A stretch of DNA of 64,000 nucleotides from JANQQJ01 sp046290575 (GTDB taxonomy: Bacteria > Pseudomonadota > Alphaproteobacteria > SMXS01). Under the pieces are notes generated by a model. That model had not been told where the DNA came from, made no database searches, and worked only from the letters and a program-made list of their open reading frames with translations. Below are positions 15,949-24,100 of this stretch, piece after piece (the first letter of the stretch is position 1; each line of letters begins with the position of its first letter). A program made the position numbers and the translations under genes. The stretch is taken from the NCBI GenBank assembly GCA_046290575.1, contig JBKAGX010000006.1, positions 62,001 through 126,000 on the forward strand, given 5' to 3'.

Positions 15949-16966
15949 GGTCGTTCTCCTTTGGGGTGGTGCGGCGGCGAAAGCGGTCGCGATAGGCTTG
16001 CGGGCCAACACCCAGCCGTCGGTGAAAACTGCGCCGCATGCGCTCTGTATTGCCGAAGCCGCAGGCATAGGCGATCTGGTCGATCGTTGCCGCGCTGTCC
16101 TGCAGCGCCTGCCGCGCGGCGTCGATCCGAACCCGTTCGACAAATTGTGCCGGCGTCTCGTCGGTTTCCGTCGCGAACACCCGCGCCAGCGTGCGCTCCG
16201 ACATGCCGGCGCGCGCCGCGAGGCTGGGCACGGATAAATCGCCACCCGGATTTTCGGTAATCCATTTCAATAGGCTCCCCAGCCGGCCCTGTTCCTGTGC
16301 CTGGGCTTCCAGCACGGTACTGAACTGCGACTGGCCGCCCGGCCTGATCATGTAGAGCACGTGCCGCTTGGCAATCTCGACCGCGATGTTGTGCCCCCAA
16401 TCTTCGTCAATCAGCGCAAGCGCCAAATCCATCCCGGCGGTCACGCCGGCCGAACTCCAAAGCCGCCCGTCACGGACGAAGATGGCATCTCTGTCGACGG
16501 TCAGGTCGGGGAAAGCGTCCGCGACCTCGTCACAGATGTCCCAATGGGTGGCGACCCGCTTGCCCCGGATCAGCCCCGCCTGCGCCAGAATGGCAACGCC
16601 GGAGCAGATCGAGACCAGCCGGTCAGCATGCCGTGCAGCCCGGCGCAAAAAGCCCAGCAGGGCGGCGTCCTGCATGGCGGGGATGGTTCCGTCGCCGCCC
16701 GCGATCATCAGCGTATCCAGATCTTCAAGGTCGCCGTCGCTGAAGTCTTCGAATGTCTTGTCAACGCCCAGCCTGATGCCGCTGGAGGTGCGGATCTCTC
16801 CAGTGTCGCGTGCCGTCAGCGTCAGATCGTAGCCTTGGTGGCCAAGATCCTTGACGGCGGAGAGAATCTGCATCGGCCCGACGATGTCTATGATCTGCGC
16901 CTGATTGTAGCCGACCATAATGACTTTGCGCAGGGCGTTGGCGGTATTTGGTGTGTCCGGTTCCAT
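15923..16966 (-). CDS. GlxA/FtrA-type AraC-family transcriptional regulator with DJ-1/PfpI sensor domain
   Basis: This 347-residue regulator has an N-terminal DJ-1/PfpI-like domain (about 1-200; SICSGVAILAQAG holds a Cys at the elbow). A C-terminal AraC DNA-binding domain has two helix-turn-helix motifs (LSVPSLAARAGMSERTLARV and IDQIAYACGFGNTERMRRSF). ATG at 16966 was preferred to a TTG 14 codons upstream, although neither has a strong ribosome-binding site. The domain pairing is that of GlxA regulators. Its likely target is the overlapping DJ-1 gene, possibly with the P450 upstream. Confidence 0.85.
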   Translation of the reverse strand: MEPDTPNTANALRKVIMVGYNQAQIIDIVGPMQILSAVKDLGHQGYDLTLTARDTGEIRTSSGIRLGVDKTFEDFSDGDLEDLDTLMIAGGDGTIPAMQDAALLGFLRRAARHADRLVSICSGVAILAQAGLIRGKRVATHWDICDEVADAFPDLTVDRDAIFVRDGRLWSSAGVTAGMDLALALIDEDWGHNIAVEIAKRHVLYMIRPGGQSQFSTVLEAQAQEQGRLGSLLKWITENPGGDLSVPSLAARAGMSERTLARVFATETDETPAQFVERVRIDAARQALQDSAATIDQIAYACGFGNTERMRRSFHRRLGVGPQAYRDRFRRRTTPKENDHEYRPGAV

Positions 16967-17036
16967 GGCGGTAAGAGTACCGACCAGGGAAATTGGCGGA
17001 AAGGTCAAATAACACGCATTTTATGCCAAAAAGCCT

Positions 17037-18239
17037 TCAGGCAGCAGGGTTCCATGCCAGATGAAGGTCGCGCATCGCCCGGAGTTGACCGCTTTCATAG
17101 CTCGGCTGCGTGCCGGGCTTCAGGCTGAATTCGGGAATACGTTTAAGGAACTCCTCAATTGTAATCTGGATTTCCAGCCTCGCAAGGTGCTCCCCCAGGC
17201 AACGGTGCGGCCCAACGCCGAACGCGGTATGAATGATCTCCGATCGCCGGATATCGAATATCTCGGGTTTCGTACAGGCATCGGGGTCGCGAGAGGCGGC
17301 GGCGAAATTGAGCGCGATCCGGTCCCCGGGTTTAAAGGCAACGCCCGCGATTTCTACGTCTGCCTTCACGGTGCGGGCCGGGGCGACCACCGGCGCGTAA
17401 AGGCGGGCGACTTCTTCTACGGCGTTGGTCACATATTCAGGGTTGGCCAGAAGGTCGCGCCTGACATCCGGGTGGGCTGCAAGGTGATAAATGGCAGCCG
17501 ACATGGCATGTGTCGTCGTGGCAAGCCCACCGAAAACGACGTCTAGCGCTGTGTAGACCCGGTCCTCCCAGGGGCACAGATCGCCATCCAACTCGACGCC
17601 CGCGATGATCTTGTCGACCAGGTCGCCCTTCGGGGCTTGGGTCCTGCGATCCTGCAGAAATTTGTCGAGATAGGCATGTACCCGTGCGAAGGCCGGGCCG
17701 CGATCTTCTAGTGCGCCGAACTAGAAGATGTCGATGTCATTGAACAGTTCAGGAAGATCGTCTACCGGCACCGGCAGGATCTGCTCGAAAAGGATCTGGC
17801 CGGGAAGCAATGCCGCATAATCCGCGACAAATTCGCATTCCCCACGCGGTGCAAGCCCGTCGATCAATTCACCGGCGCGCTGGCGGGCGAACGCGTCGAG
17901 TCTGCGAACCGCAGGTTTACTGAAAGGCGGATTCAGCACCCGGCGCCAATTGTTATGATAGGGCGGATCCGAATCTTCAGGCAGAATGGGGATCGTGCCA
18001 TCCGGCGGGTTCAGCTGCCAGCCGTCAGCGCTGCTGAAAGTCTGCCAATCCAGGGCGCATCGGCGCACATCCTCATATCGGTTGATGACCGAGTATCCAG
18101 CGCCGACCGTGCTGTGCGCGACCGGGCAGTGCGCGACGAGACCATCCATCACCTCTTCAAACTGTAAGCTGAGAGACGGGTCTTCAATGTCGAAGTCTTC
18201 GCACAGGGTGCGTTCTGGTTCGGTCGGCGACTTGCTCAC
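17037..18239 (-). pseudogene. cytochrome P450 interrupted by one in-frame amber (TAG) codon
   Basis: The reading frame from GTG at 18239 (AGGGAAG ribosome-binding site upstream) to 17037 encodes a P450 of about 400 residues with a single TAG at 17721-17723, after residue 172 (NDIDIF-stop-FGALED). Downstream, the same frame continues with an I-helix-like VVFGGLATTTHA, the ExxR motif (EEVARL) and heme ligand motif FGVGPHRCLGEHLAR, so the catalytic half is intact. There is no frameshift and codon use looks normal. This may be a recent nonsense mutation, a sequencing error or stop readthrough. Without readthrough only a heme-less fragment is made. Confidence 0.85.
17703..17729. repeat. perfect inverted repeat centred on the P450 amber codon
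   Basis: ATCTTCTAG (17703-17711) and CTAGAAGAT (17721-17729) are perfect 9-base arms around a 9-base loop. On the coding (minus) strand the TAG stop is the last three bases of the 5' arm, and the loop and 3' arm follow it directly. Confidence 0.7.
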
Positions 18240-18283
18240 GATATGTTTCTTCCCTTTTTTGTTCAGTATCGTCAGGTCAGACC

Positions 18284-18320
18284 GCAAAAGAAAGGGCCGC
18301 CCGCTTTCACGGACGGCCCT
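18284..18320 (-). terminator. Rho-independent terminator of hsp20
   Basis: On the minus strand AGGGCCGTCC and GGGCGGCCCT form a stem (18293-18320) followed by TTTCTTTT. It lies 22 bases after the hsp20 stop and just before the P450 start, separating the two transcripts. Confidence 0.8.
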
Positions 18321-18342
18321 GATGGAGGGGATGGAAGGGGGG

Positions 18343-18816
18343 TTAGGCGGCCTTCTGGTCGATGACCTTGGCGCCTGCACCGTTGATGGGAATCTGGCGC
18401 GGTTTGCGCTCTTCGGGGATCTCGCGCACGAGGTCCACGTGAAGCAGGCCGTTTTCTAGGCCCGCGCCGGATACCTTGACACTGTCTGCCAGATGGAAGC
18501 GGCGCTTGAAGGCGCGCTTGGCGATACCACGGTGCAGATAATGGACCTGCTTTTCCTCGCCTTCGTCTTCGGTGGTCTGGACGGCCTGGCCTGAAAGCGT
18601 CAGCACGTCGTTCTCGACGGTGACGTCAAGCTCATCTTCGGAAAAGCCCGCGACGGCCATACTGATGCGATAGCCATCCTCGCCGCGTTTTTCGATGTTA
18701 TAGGGCGGGTAGCCGCTGTGACCGGTGTCATAGCGTGTCGCGCCATCAAGCAGGCGGAACAGATTGTCGAAACCGACGGTGGAACGCGAAAGGGGTGAAT
18801 TATCAAAGACTCGCAT
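18343..18816 (-). CDS. small heat-shock protein Hsp20 (IbpA-like)
   Basis: This 157-residue alpha-crystallin-type chaperone holds unfolding proteins in the cytoplasm. It shows the IbpA-like N-terminus (LSRSTVGFDNLFRLLD), the alpha-crystallin domain (about 35-125) with YRISMAVAGFSEDELDVTV and HRGIAKRAFKRRFHLAD, the LENGLLHVDLVREIPE strand, and an IPIN tail of the IxI type. It has its own promoter, leader and terminator and is controlled as a heat-shock gene. Length and motifs are normal for the alphaproteobacterial HspA class. Confidence 0.93.
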   Translation of the reverse strand: MRVFDNSPLSRSTVGFDNLFRLLDGATRYDTGHSGYPPYNIEKRGEDGYRISMAVAGFSEDELDVTVENDVLTLSGQAVQTTEDEGEEKQVHYLHRGIAKRAFKRRFHLADSVKVSGAGLENGLLHVDLVREIPEERKPRQIPINGAGAKVIDQKAA

Positions 18817-18900
18817 GTCTCATCCTCTCTTGAGCAACAAGATAAAGTTCATGTCCGCCATAGGGCCGGACGGTTAAATCGGGCCCTGTCAGGCACCCGA
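18817..18900 (-). promoter_or_regulatory. ROSE-like RNA thermometer in the hsp20 leader
   Basis: The predicted leader of about 84 bases ends with TTGCT-CAAGAG-AGGATGAG before the ATG. ROSE elements of alphaproteobacterial hsp20 genes keep U(U/C)GCU facing the AGGA ribosome-binding site across a short loop, which is what is seen. An upstream hairpin (GGGCCCGATTTAACCGTCCGG region) fits the multi-hairpin layout. Heat would open the last stem. Called from position and motif, not from a folding calculation. Confidence 0.6.
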
Positions 18901-18908
18901 CACGAGTT

Positions 18909-18936
18909 AGATAAGGAGTGATTTTAGGGGTTCAAG
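18909..18936 (-). promoter_or_regulatory. sigma-32 (RpoH) promoter of hsp20
   Basis: The minus strand has CTTGAA (18931-18936), a 15-base spacer and a CTTATCTA-type -10 (around 18908-18915), matching the alphaproteobacterial RpoH pattern CTTG / CYTATNT. The start would be near 18900. The gene for RpoH is also in this window (55772-56686). Confidence 0.65.
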
Positions 18937-18962
18937 ACCCTCGAAAATGATCTTGGAACAAC

Positions 18963-18990
18963 AAAAAAAGCGGCGCATCAAGGCGCCGCT
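18963..18990 (-). terminator. Rho-independent terminator of rpmE
   Basis: On the minus strand AGCGGCGC-CTTGAT-GCGCCGCT is followed by a run of seven T, 28 bases after the rpmE stop. Confidence 0.9.
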
Positions 18991-19017
18991 TTCATGGTCT
19001 TGGTCGTTAAATCCGGC

Positions 19018-19236
19018 TTAAAGGCCGAAATCGCCGAACTTGTTCTTGAACTTGGCCACACGGCCACGGTCTGACACGCGCTGCTGCCCGCCGGTCCAGG
19101 CCGGGTGTGACTTCGGATCGACGTCCAGGGTAATCGAATCCCCTTCGGCGCCCATGGTCGAGCGCGTCTCAAAGGTGGACCCATCGGTCATGACGACCTT
19201 GATGGTGTGGTAATCCGGGTGAATGTCTTTCTTCAT
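19018..19236 (-). CDS. rpmE: 50S ribosomal protein L31
   Basis: This 72-residue L31 opens MKKDIHPDYHTIKVVMTDGS and has the HPAWTGGQQRVSDRGRVAKF core typical of the family. It appears to be the zinc-free (C-minus) form, since the CxxC pairs of the zinc form are absent. ATG at 19236 was chosen over a start 19 codons upstream because the protein then begins at the family's usual position. It is monocistronic with its own terminator. Confidence 0.95.
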   Translation of the reverse strand: MKKDIHPDYHTIKVVMTDGSTFETRSTMGAEGDSITLDVDPKSHPAWTGGQQRVSDRGRVAKFKNKFGDFGL

Positions 19237-19370
19237 GGTCCGCTCCGGCGAATTTCGAGCGCGCTGTATACGCGAGGCTGTGCTGCACCGCAAGGGTGAT
19301 GTGCGCCGGATTTCTTGGCGATCCCTGGCGAGGGCTGGTATATCAGGCGCGCGATATCAAAGGATGCCTC

Positions 19371-21203
19371 GTGAGTGACGATTCCGCCAATCCAGATGAG
19401 ATAAGCAGCCCTGTTTTCAGGAAGGCGAAAAAGCCTGATGTCGGTCATTTGCGCTTCCTGCTGCGGTTCCTTCTGCCCTACAAAAAAATTGTTGCAGCCG
19501 CCATTGCGGCGCTGGTTGTGGGTGTCGTCGCGATCCTGGCCTTTGCGCCCGCTCTGCGCCGGGTTGTCGACATGGGGTTCGACCAGGCAAACGAGGCCAA
19601 TATCGATCTCTATTTTATGGGCATCTTCGGCGTCGTCGTGGTGCTTGCCGCGGCGACCTCGGCGCGCTTCGCGCTGGTGTCGTGGCTGGGCGAGCGGGTG
19701 GTCACCGATATCCGGGCTGCGGTTTACAGCCATGTGATCAATCTCAGCCCGTCATTTTTTACCGAGAACCGGTCTGGCGAGGTCGCCTCCCGCCTGACGG
19801 CGGATACGACGCTGATTCAGTCGGTCGTCGGATCAAGTTTCTCTATTGCGCTGCGCAGTTCGCTGACCGTACTTGGCGGGCTGGTTGCGATGCTGCTGAC
19901 CAGCCCCAAACTGACGGGCCTCGTGCTGCTCTCCGTGCCGCTGGTAATCGTACCGCTTTTGGTATTCGGGCGGCGGGTGCGCAATCTGTCGCGGGACAGC
20001 CAGGACAGAATCGCCGATATCGGTGCGACCGTGACCGAAGGGTTCTCGGCGACCCAGACAATCCAGGCCTTTACCCATGAGAAAGAAGAACAGGCTGCTT
20101 TCAGGGGCACCGTGGAGCGCGCCTTTGGTACCGCATTCCGGCGTATTCGGGCCCGCGCGGCGCTGACCTTTTTCGTTATTGTGCTGGCTATTGGCGCGAT
20201 CGATCTGGTGCTGTGGGTCGGCGCGCAAGATGTGATCGCAACCAATATGACGGCCGGCGAATTGGCGCAGTTCGTGTTTCTGGCCATCGTTGTCGCGGGC
20301 GCGGTCGTTGGGTTGAGCGAAAGCTATGGCGAAATCCTGCGCGCAGCCGGGGCTGCTGGCCGGATGATGGAATTGCTGCGTGTCGAACCGGACATTAAGG
20401 CGCCCGAGAACCCCGAACCCATGCCGTCCGAGCCGCTGGGCTCTGTTGAGCTGGAGGGCGTCAGCTTTGCCTATCCATCGCGGTCGGAAACCCCGGCGCT
20501 CGAAGGTGTTTCATTCAAGGTAGAGCCTGGCGAAACAGTTGCTTTGGTAGGGCCGTCAGGGGCTGGCAAGTCCACGGTGTTCCAGCTTCTGCTGCGCTTC
20601 TACGATCCGCAGATCGGGATCGTCCGGCTCGACGGGGTTGATCTGCGCCGGGCCGATCCCGAACAGGCCCGCCGCCGGCTTGGTATCGTGCCGCAGGACA
20701 CCATGATTTTCGCGACCTCGGCGCTGGAGAACATTCGCTATGGTCGTCCCGACGCGTCCGACGATGAGGTCAAGGCGGCGATTGAGGCCGCCGCCGCGGG
20801 CGATTTCCTCTACGACTTGCCGCAAGGGCTGGATACCTATCTTGGCGAACGCGGCGTCAAGCTCTCGGGTGGGCAGCGCCAGCGCATCGCCATTGCGCGC
20901 GCCATCTTGCGCAACCCGCCGATTCTCCTGCTCGATGAAGCCACCTCGGCGCTTGATGCCGAGAATGAGCGCCTGATCCAGAAAGCGCTGGAGGTCCTGA
21001 TGCTGGACCGCACCACCATTGTCATCGCGCACCGGCTGGCCACGGTGTTGAAGGCCGACAGGATCCTCGTAATGGATCAGGGCAGGCTGGTCGCTGAAGG
21101 TACGCATGCCGAACTTCTCGCCAAAGGCGGGCTTTACAAAAAGCTGGCGGATCTGCAGTTCGGTTCAGAGGGCCGCCCGCCGCTCAGCGCTGTATCCGCC
21201 TAG
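19371..21203 (+). CDS. MsbA-like ABC exporter (fused permease and ATPase)
   Basis: This 610-residue half-transporter has an N-terminal six-helix transmembrane domain (about 30-340) and a C-terminal ATPase with Walker A GPSGAGKST, signature LSGGQRQRIAIARA, Walker B ILLLDEATSALD and switch H in IAHRLATV. GTG at 19371 follows AAAGGA at the right distance; an earlier ATG has no ribosome-binding site. It would work as a homodimer in the inner membrane. The family is related to MsbA lipid flippases, but the substrate here is unknown. It converges on the MotB-like gene, sharing stop-codon bases. Confidence 0.85.
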   Translation: MSDDSANPDEISSPVFRKAKKPDVGHLRFLLRFLLPYKKIVAAAIAALVVGVVAILAFAPALRRVVDMGFDQANEANIDLYFMGIFGVVVVLAAATSARFALVSWLGERVVTDIRAAVYSHVINLSPSFFTENRSGEVASRLTADTTLIQSVVGSSFSIALRSSLTVLGGLVAMLLTSPKLTGLVLLSVPLVIVPLLVFGRRVRNLSRDSQDRIADIGATVTEGFSATQTIQAFTHEKEEQAAFRGTVERAFGTAFRRIRARAALTFFVIVLAIGAIDLVLWVGAQDVIATNMTAGELAQFVFLAIVVAGAVVGLSESYGEILRAAGAAGRMMELLRVEPDIKAPENPEPMPSEPLGSVELEGVSFAYPSRSETPALEGVSFKVEPGETVALVGPSGAGKSTVFQLLLRFYDPQIGIVRLDGVDLRRADPEQARRRLGIVPQDTMIFATSALENIRYGRPDASDDEVKAAIEAAAAGDFLYDLPQGLDTYLGERGVKLSGGQRQRIAIARAILRNPPILLLDEATSALDAENERLIQKALEVLMLDRTTIVIAHRLATVLKADRILVMDQGRLVAEGTHAELLAKGGLYKKLADLQFGSEGRPPLSAVSA

Positions 21204-22261
21204 CGCTGGGTCAGCTTGAATTCGATCCGCCGGTTGCGGCGGTTGGCCTCGGGGCCGGTGCCTTCATCAATCGGCTGAAACTCGCCGAAGCCGGTTGCGG
21301 CCAGCCGCTCGGGCGGTACGCCCTGGGCCATCAGATAGCGCACCACGGAGGTCGCGCGCGCTGTCGAGAGCTCCCAGTTGGAAGGGAACGCCGGCGTGTT
21401 GATTGGTACCGGATCGGTATGGCCGTCAACGCGCAACACCCAGGGGATGTTATCGGGAATCTTGCCGCCAAGGGCGACCAGCGTGGCGGCCATCTGGTCG
21501 AGTTCCTGCAGGCCTTGCGGGTTCAGCGTCGCCGACCCGGACCCGAATAGAACCTCGGACTGGATGACAAACCGGTCGCCGACGATGCGAATGCCGGGCT
21601 GATTGCCGATCGCCTTGCGCAACTCCCCAAAGAACTCGGACCGGTAGCTCGCCAGCTCCTGCACCTTCTGCGCCAGGGCAATGTTGAGCCGCTTGCCCAG
21701 GTCGGCGATGACCGCCTGCTGTTCCTTGTCGCGCTGTTCCGAGGCGTCAAGGGCGGCTTCCAGATTGGCCAGCTGCTGGCGCAGCGCTGCCAATTGCTGG
21801 TTCAGCAGCGCCACCTGATCCTGTGCCGCGCGCGATTTGGACTGTTCGTCGGTCAACGCGCTTTGCATGGCGGCGATCTGTGCCCGCTGGGCTTCTGTAT
21901 CCCCGGCGCGGGCTTCTGCATCGGCGAGCATCGCTTCCAGCTGGCTGGTGCGAGCCTGCAGTTCGTCCCGATCCAGATTGGCAATCTGCAACGAGGCAGA
22001 AAGCTGCTGCAGGCTGATCCGCATATTGGCCGCTTCCTCCTGCTCCATGGCCAGCGTGCGCTGCAGTTCGGCAATGGTGTTGTTCAGGCGCGCCAGTTCC
22101 TCGTCACGGCCGCTCAGCGCCTGACCCAGAAAGAATTGCGCCAAGGCGAACATCGAGACCAGAAAGATGATGACCAGCAGCAGCGACGACAGCGCATCGA
22201 CAAAGCCCGGCCAATGGTCCCCTGTCGGACGGCGGCTCCGCTGGAAACTGCCTGCGGGCAT
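21200..22261 (-). CDS. MotB-like peptidoglycan-binding protein with long coiled coil
   Basis: This 353-residue protein has one membrane helix near the N-terminus (PGFVDALSSLLLVIIFLVSM) carrying Asp22 where MotB/TolR/ExbD have their proton-binding Asp. A coiled coil of about 150 residues follows (about 55-200), then a C-terminal OmpA/MotB peptidoglycan-binding domain (VDGHTDPVPI, NWELSTARATSVVRYL, NRRIEFKL). It pairs with the MotA/TolQ-like gene nine bases upstream and should form the anchored rotor/stator subunit of a proton-driven complex. It is not a flagellar MotB by context. Confidence 0.8.
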   Translation of the reverse strand: MPAGSFQRSRRPTGDHWPGFVDALSSLLLVIIFLVSMFALAQFFLGQALSGRDEELARLNNTIAELQRTLAMEQEEAANMRISLQQLSASLQIANLDRDELQARTSQLEAMLADAEARAGDTEAQRAQIAAMQSALTDEQSKSRAAQDQVALLNQQLAALRQQLANLEAALDASEQRDKEQQAVIADLGKRLNIALAQKVQELASYRSEFFGELRKAIGNQPGIRIVGDRFVIQSEVLFGSGSATLNPQGLQELDQMAATLVALGGKIPDNIPWVLRVDGHTDPVPINTPAFPSNWELSTARATSVVRYLMAQGVPPERLAATGFGEFQPIDEGTGPEANRRNRRIEFKLTQR

Positions 22262-22269
22262 CAGCTGAC

Positions 22270-23340
22270 CTATTTCCGCCGGTTGTCGTCGAGTGCGCCG
22301 GCGATGGTGCGCGCCAGCAGTTTAATCTCGCTGCGCAGCTCGTCCATCAGCTGGTTGCGGCCTTGCGCCATGTTCTGCTGCAACTGGGCGACATGCACGT
22401 CCAGATTCTTCAGATGGTCCTTGCTGGCATCATCCAGCCCCTGGTTGCCACGCATTGAATCATCAAGGATGGCCAGTTTTTCACCCAGCGCCAGCAGCGC
22501 CTGATTGGTGGCTTCCCGGCTTTCTTCGGACCGGGTGAACGTCCGTTGCAGATTGTCGACGGATTCGGCTGTCTGCTCCAACAGCGCGCTGACATAGGCC
22601 GGTACCGATTGATCGGCTTCGCCGGTGCCCGGTCCCGCCGCAGAAAGCCGCGTCATACCCGACAGCCATTCTTCCAGATCGTTATAGAAACGGCTTTGTG
22701 CCTGACCGGCCTGAAGGTCAAGGAAACCCAGCACGACCGATCCAGCCAGACCGAAAAGCGAAGAACTGAAGGCCGTGCCCATCCCGCCCAGCGGGGCGCT
22801 CAACCCGGCTTTCAACTCGTCAAACATCGCGCCGAAATCATTGGAGGTGACGTCCAGCGCGTCGATGGTGCCGCTGATCGCGCCGATGGTTTGCAGCAAT
22901 CCCCAGAACGTGCCCAACAGCCCCAGAAAGATCAGCAGGCTGATCGTATAGCGAGAGATTTCCCGGGCCTCGTCCAGCCGGGCACCGATGCTGTCGAGCA
23001 GGGAGCGCATGGACAATGTCGAGAGCGAGGCCCGTCCGCGCCGCTCGTTCAGCAGCGTCGCTACGGGGGCGAGCATGGCCGGGGTCTGGACATCGTCGAC
23101 ATCTTTGTCTTCCCGCCGATAGGCGCTCAACCATTCGACCGCGGGACTCAGCATCAACACCTGCCGGATCACATAGACGATACCGGCGAGCAGGACGCCC
23201 AGGATCAACCCGTTGAGCACCGGATTCGCCATAAAGGCCTCGACCATCACATCGCTGGTCAATACCAGCACGATGACGACGCCGGCCACAGCGGCCAGGA
23301 AGATGATCATCCGGTTCAAATAACGCTGAGGTCGGGTCAT
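22270..23340 (-). CDS. MotA/TolQ/ExbB-like proton-channel protein
   Basis: This 356-residue membrane protein begins MTRPQRYLNRMIIFLAAVAG. ATG at 23340 is preceded by GGAG and preferred to an upstream GTG. It has helices near residues 15-35 and 45-65 and a conserved pair in the middle (TISLLIFLGLLGTFWGLLQT and GMGTAFSSSLFGLAGSVVLG) characteristic of ExbB/TolQ/MotA channels. A cytoplasmic C-terminal region with helical heptads follows. It should form a pentameric proton channel with the MotB-like neighbour. The pair is widespread in alphaproteobacteria, but its function is not established. Confidence 0.8.
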   Translation of the reverse strand: MTRPQRYLNRMIIFLAAVAGVVIVLVLTSDVMVEAFMANPVLNGLILGVLLAGIVYVIRQVLMLSPAVEWLSAYRREDKDVDDVQTPAMLAPVATLLNERRGRASLSTLSMRSLLDSIGARLDEAREISRYTISLLIFLGLLGTFWGLLQTIGAISGTIDALDVTSNDFGAMFDELKAGLSAPLGGMGTAFSSSLFGLAGSVVLGFLDLQAGQAQSRFYNDLEEWLSGMTRLSAAGPGTGEADQSVPAYVSALLEQTAESVDNLQRTFTRSEESREATNQALLALGEKLAILDDSMRGNQGLDDASKDHLKNLDVHVAQLQQNMAQGRNQLMDELRSEIKLLARTIAGALDDNRRK

Positions 23341-23388
23341 GGGCCTTTGGCTCCGGAACAGCACCCAGATAAATTCAGGTTTATGTTT

Positions 23389-24069
23389 CTAGGGGACGAG
23401 GAAATGGATATCCACCCGCTCTGGCGCTTCTTTTTTGTCGGCCGGGCCTTTGGGGCGCAAAGAGATGCGCGTGCCGTCAATGCCCTTGCCCATCAGATAG
23501 CCGCGTACGGCAATCGCGCGATTCAGCGAAAGCCGTTTGGTCTCGGTCAAGGATTGCTTGTCGGTGCCGCCATAGGCGTGCAGTTCCAGCCGTATAGCGC
23601 TTTCGGCAATCTGAGAGACGATCGCATCGAGTTGTTCCGTCCCCTGTAGCGTCAGCGCTTGATCACCTTCATTGAAGAGCAACTGATCGACGCGTCCCTT
23701 TACAGCCCTGGCCAGCGCAGGAGGGGTCGTGGCTGGCGCGTCTTCAATATTCGCAATACGGGGCGCGACCGGCGTTTGCGGTTCCGCCGTACCCAGAACG
23801 GGCGCCGGTGCACGGCTCAGGTCTGGCGGACCGCTGGATTGTTCATCATCGACACCAGGGGGTAGAAGGGGGGCGTCGTCGGAGTCATCTGTGTCGGTCG
23901 ATGGTTCCGGGGGTTCTGCAGGGGCGGGCGGGGTGTCTTCGCGGGCCGGATTGATGGATTGCAGCGCATCGAGATTGATCTCAATGCCATCATCGTCCTC
24001 TTGCGCCCCGGTGGGGCTGGCAAGGAAAAGGCTTAGAGCGATGAGGCTTATATAAGTTGGCGCGCGCAT
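23389..24069 (-). CDS. OmpA-like periplasmic protein with Pro/Asp-rich linker
   Basis: This 226-residue protein has a signal peptide (about 1-22, ending TGAQ), a low-complexity acidic and proline-rich segment (about 25-120), and a C-terminal OmpA-like domain (LFNEGDQALTLQGTEQLDAI, LNRAIAVRGYLMGKGIDGTR). The peptidoglycan-binding residues are less well kept than in Pal (YGGTDKQSL replaces GHTD). It precedes the MotA/MotB-like pair by 48 bases on the same strand and may be a third part of that complex. Confidence 0.7.
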   Translation of the reverse strand: MRAPTYISLIALSLFLASPTGAQEDDDGIEINLDALQSINPAREDTPPAPAEPPEPSTDTDDSDDAPLLPPGVDDEQSSGPPDLSRAPAPVLGTAEPQTPVAPRIANIEDAPATTPPALARAVKGRVDQLLFNEGDQALTLQGTEQLDAIVSQIAESAIRLELHAYGGTDKQSLTETKRLSLNRAIAVRGYLMGKGIDGTRISLRPKGPADKKEAPERVDIHFLVP

Positions 24070-24100
24070 GGGTTCATGAGGATATAGGACGCAAAGGCGG

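Noticed and set aside
21200..23340. MotA/MotB-like pair as a Zorya (ZorAB) defence system
   Set aside because: No ZorC, ZorD or ZorE-type helicase or nuclease gene is nearby, and the neighbours are housekeeping genes; the pair is more likely an envelope motor.
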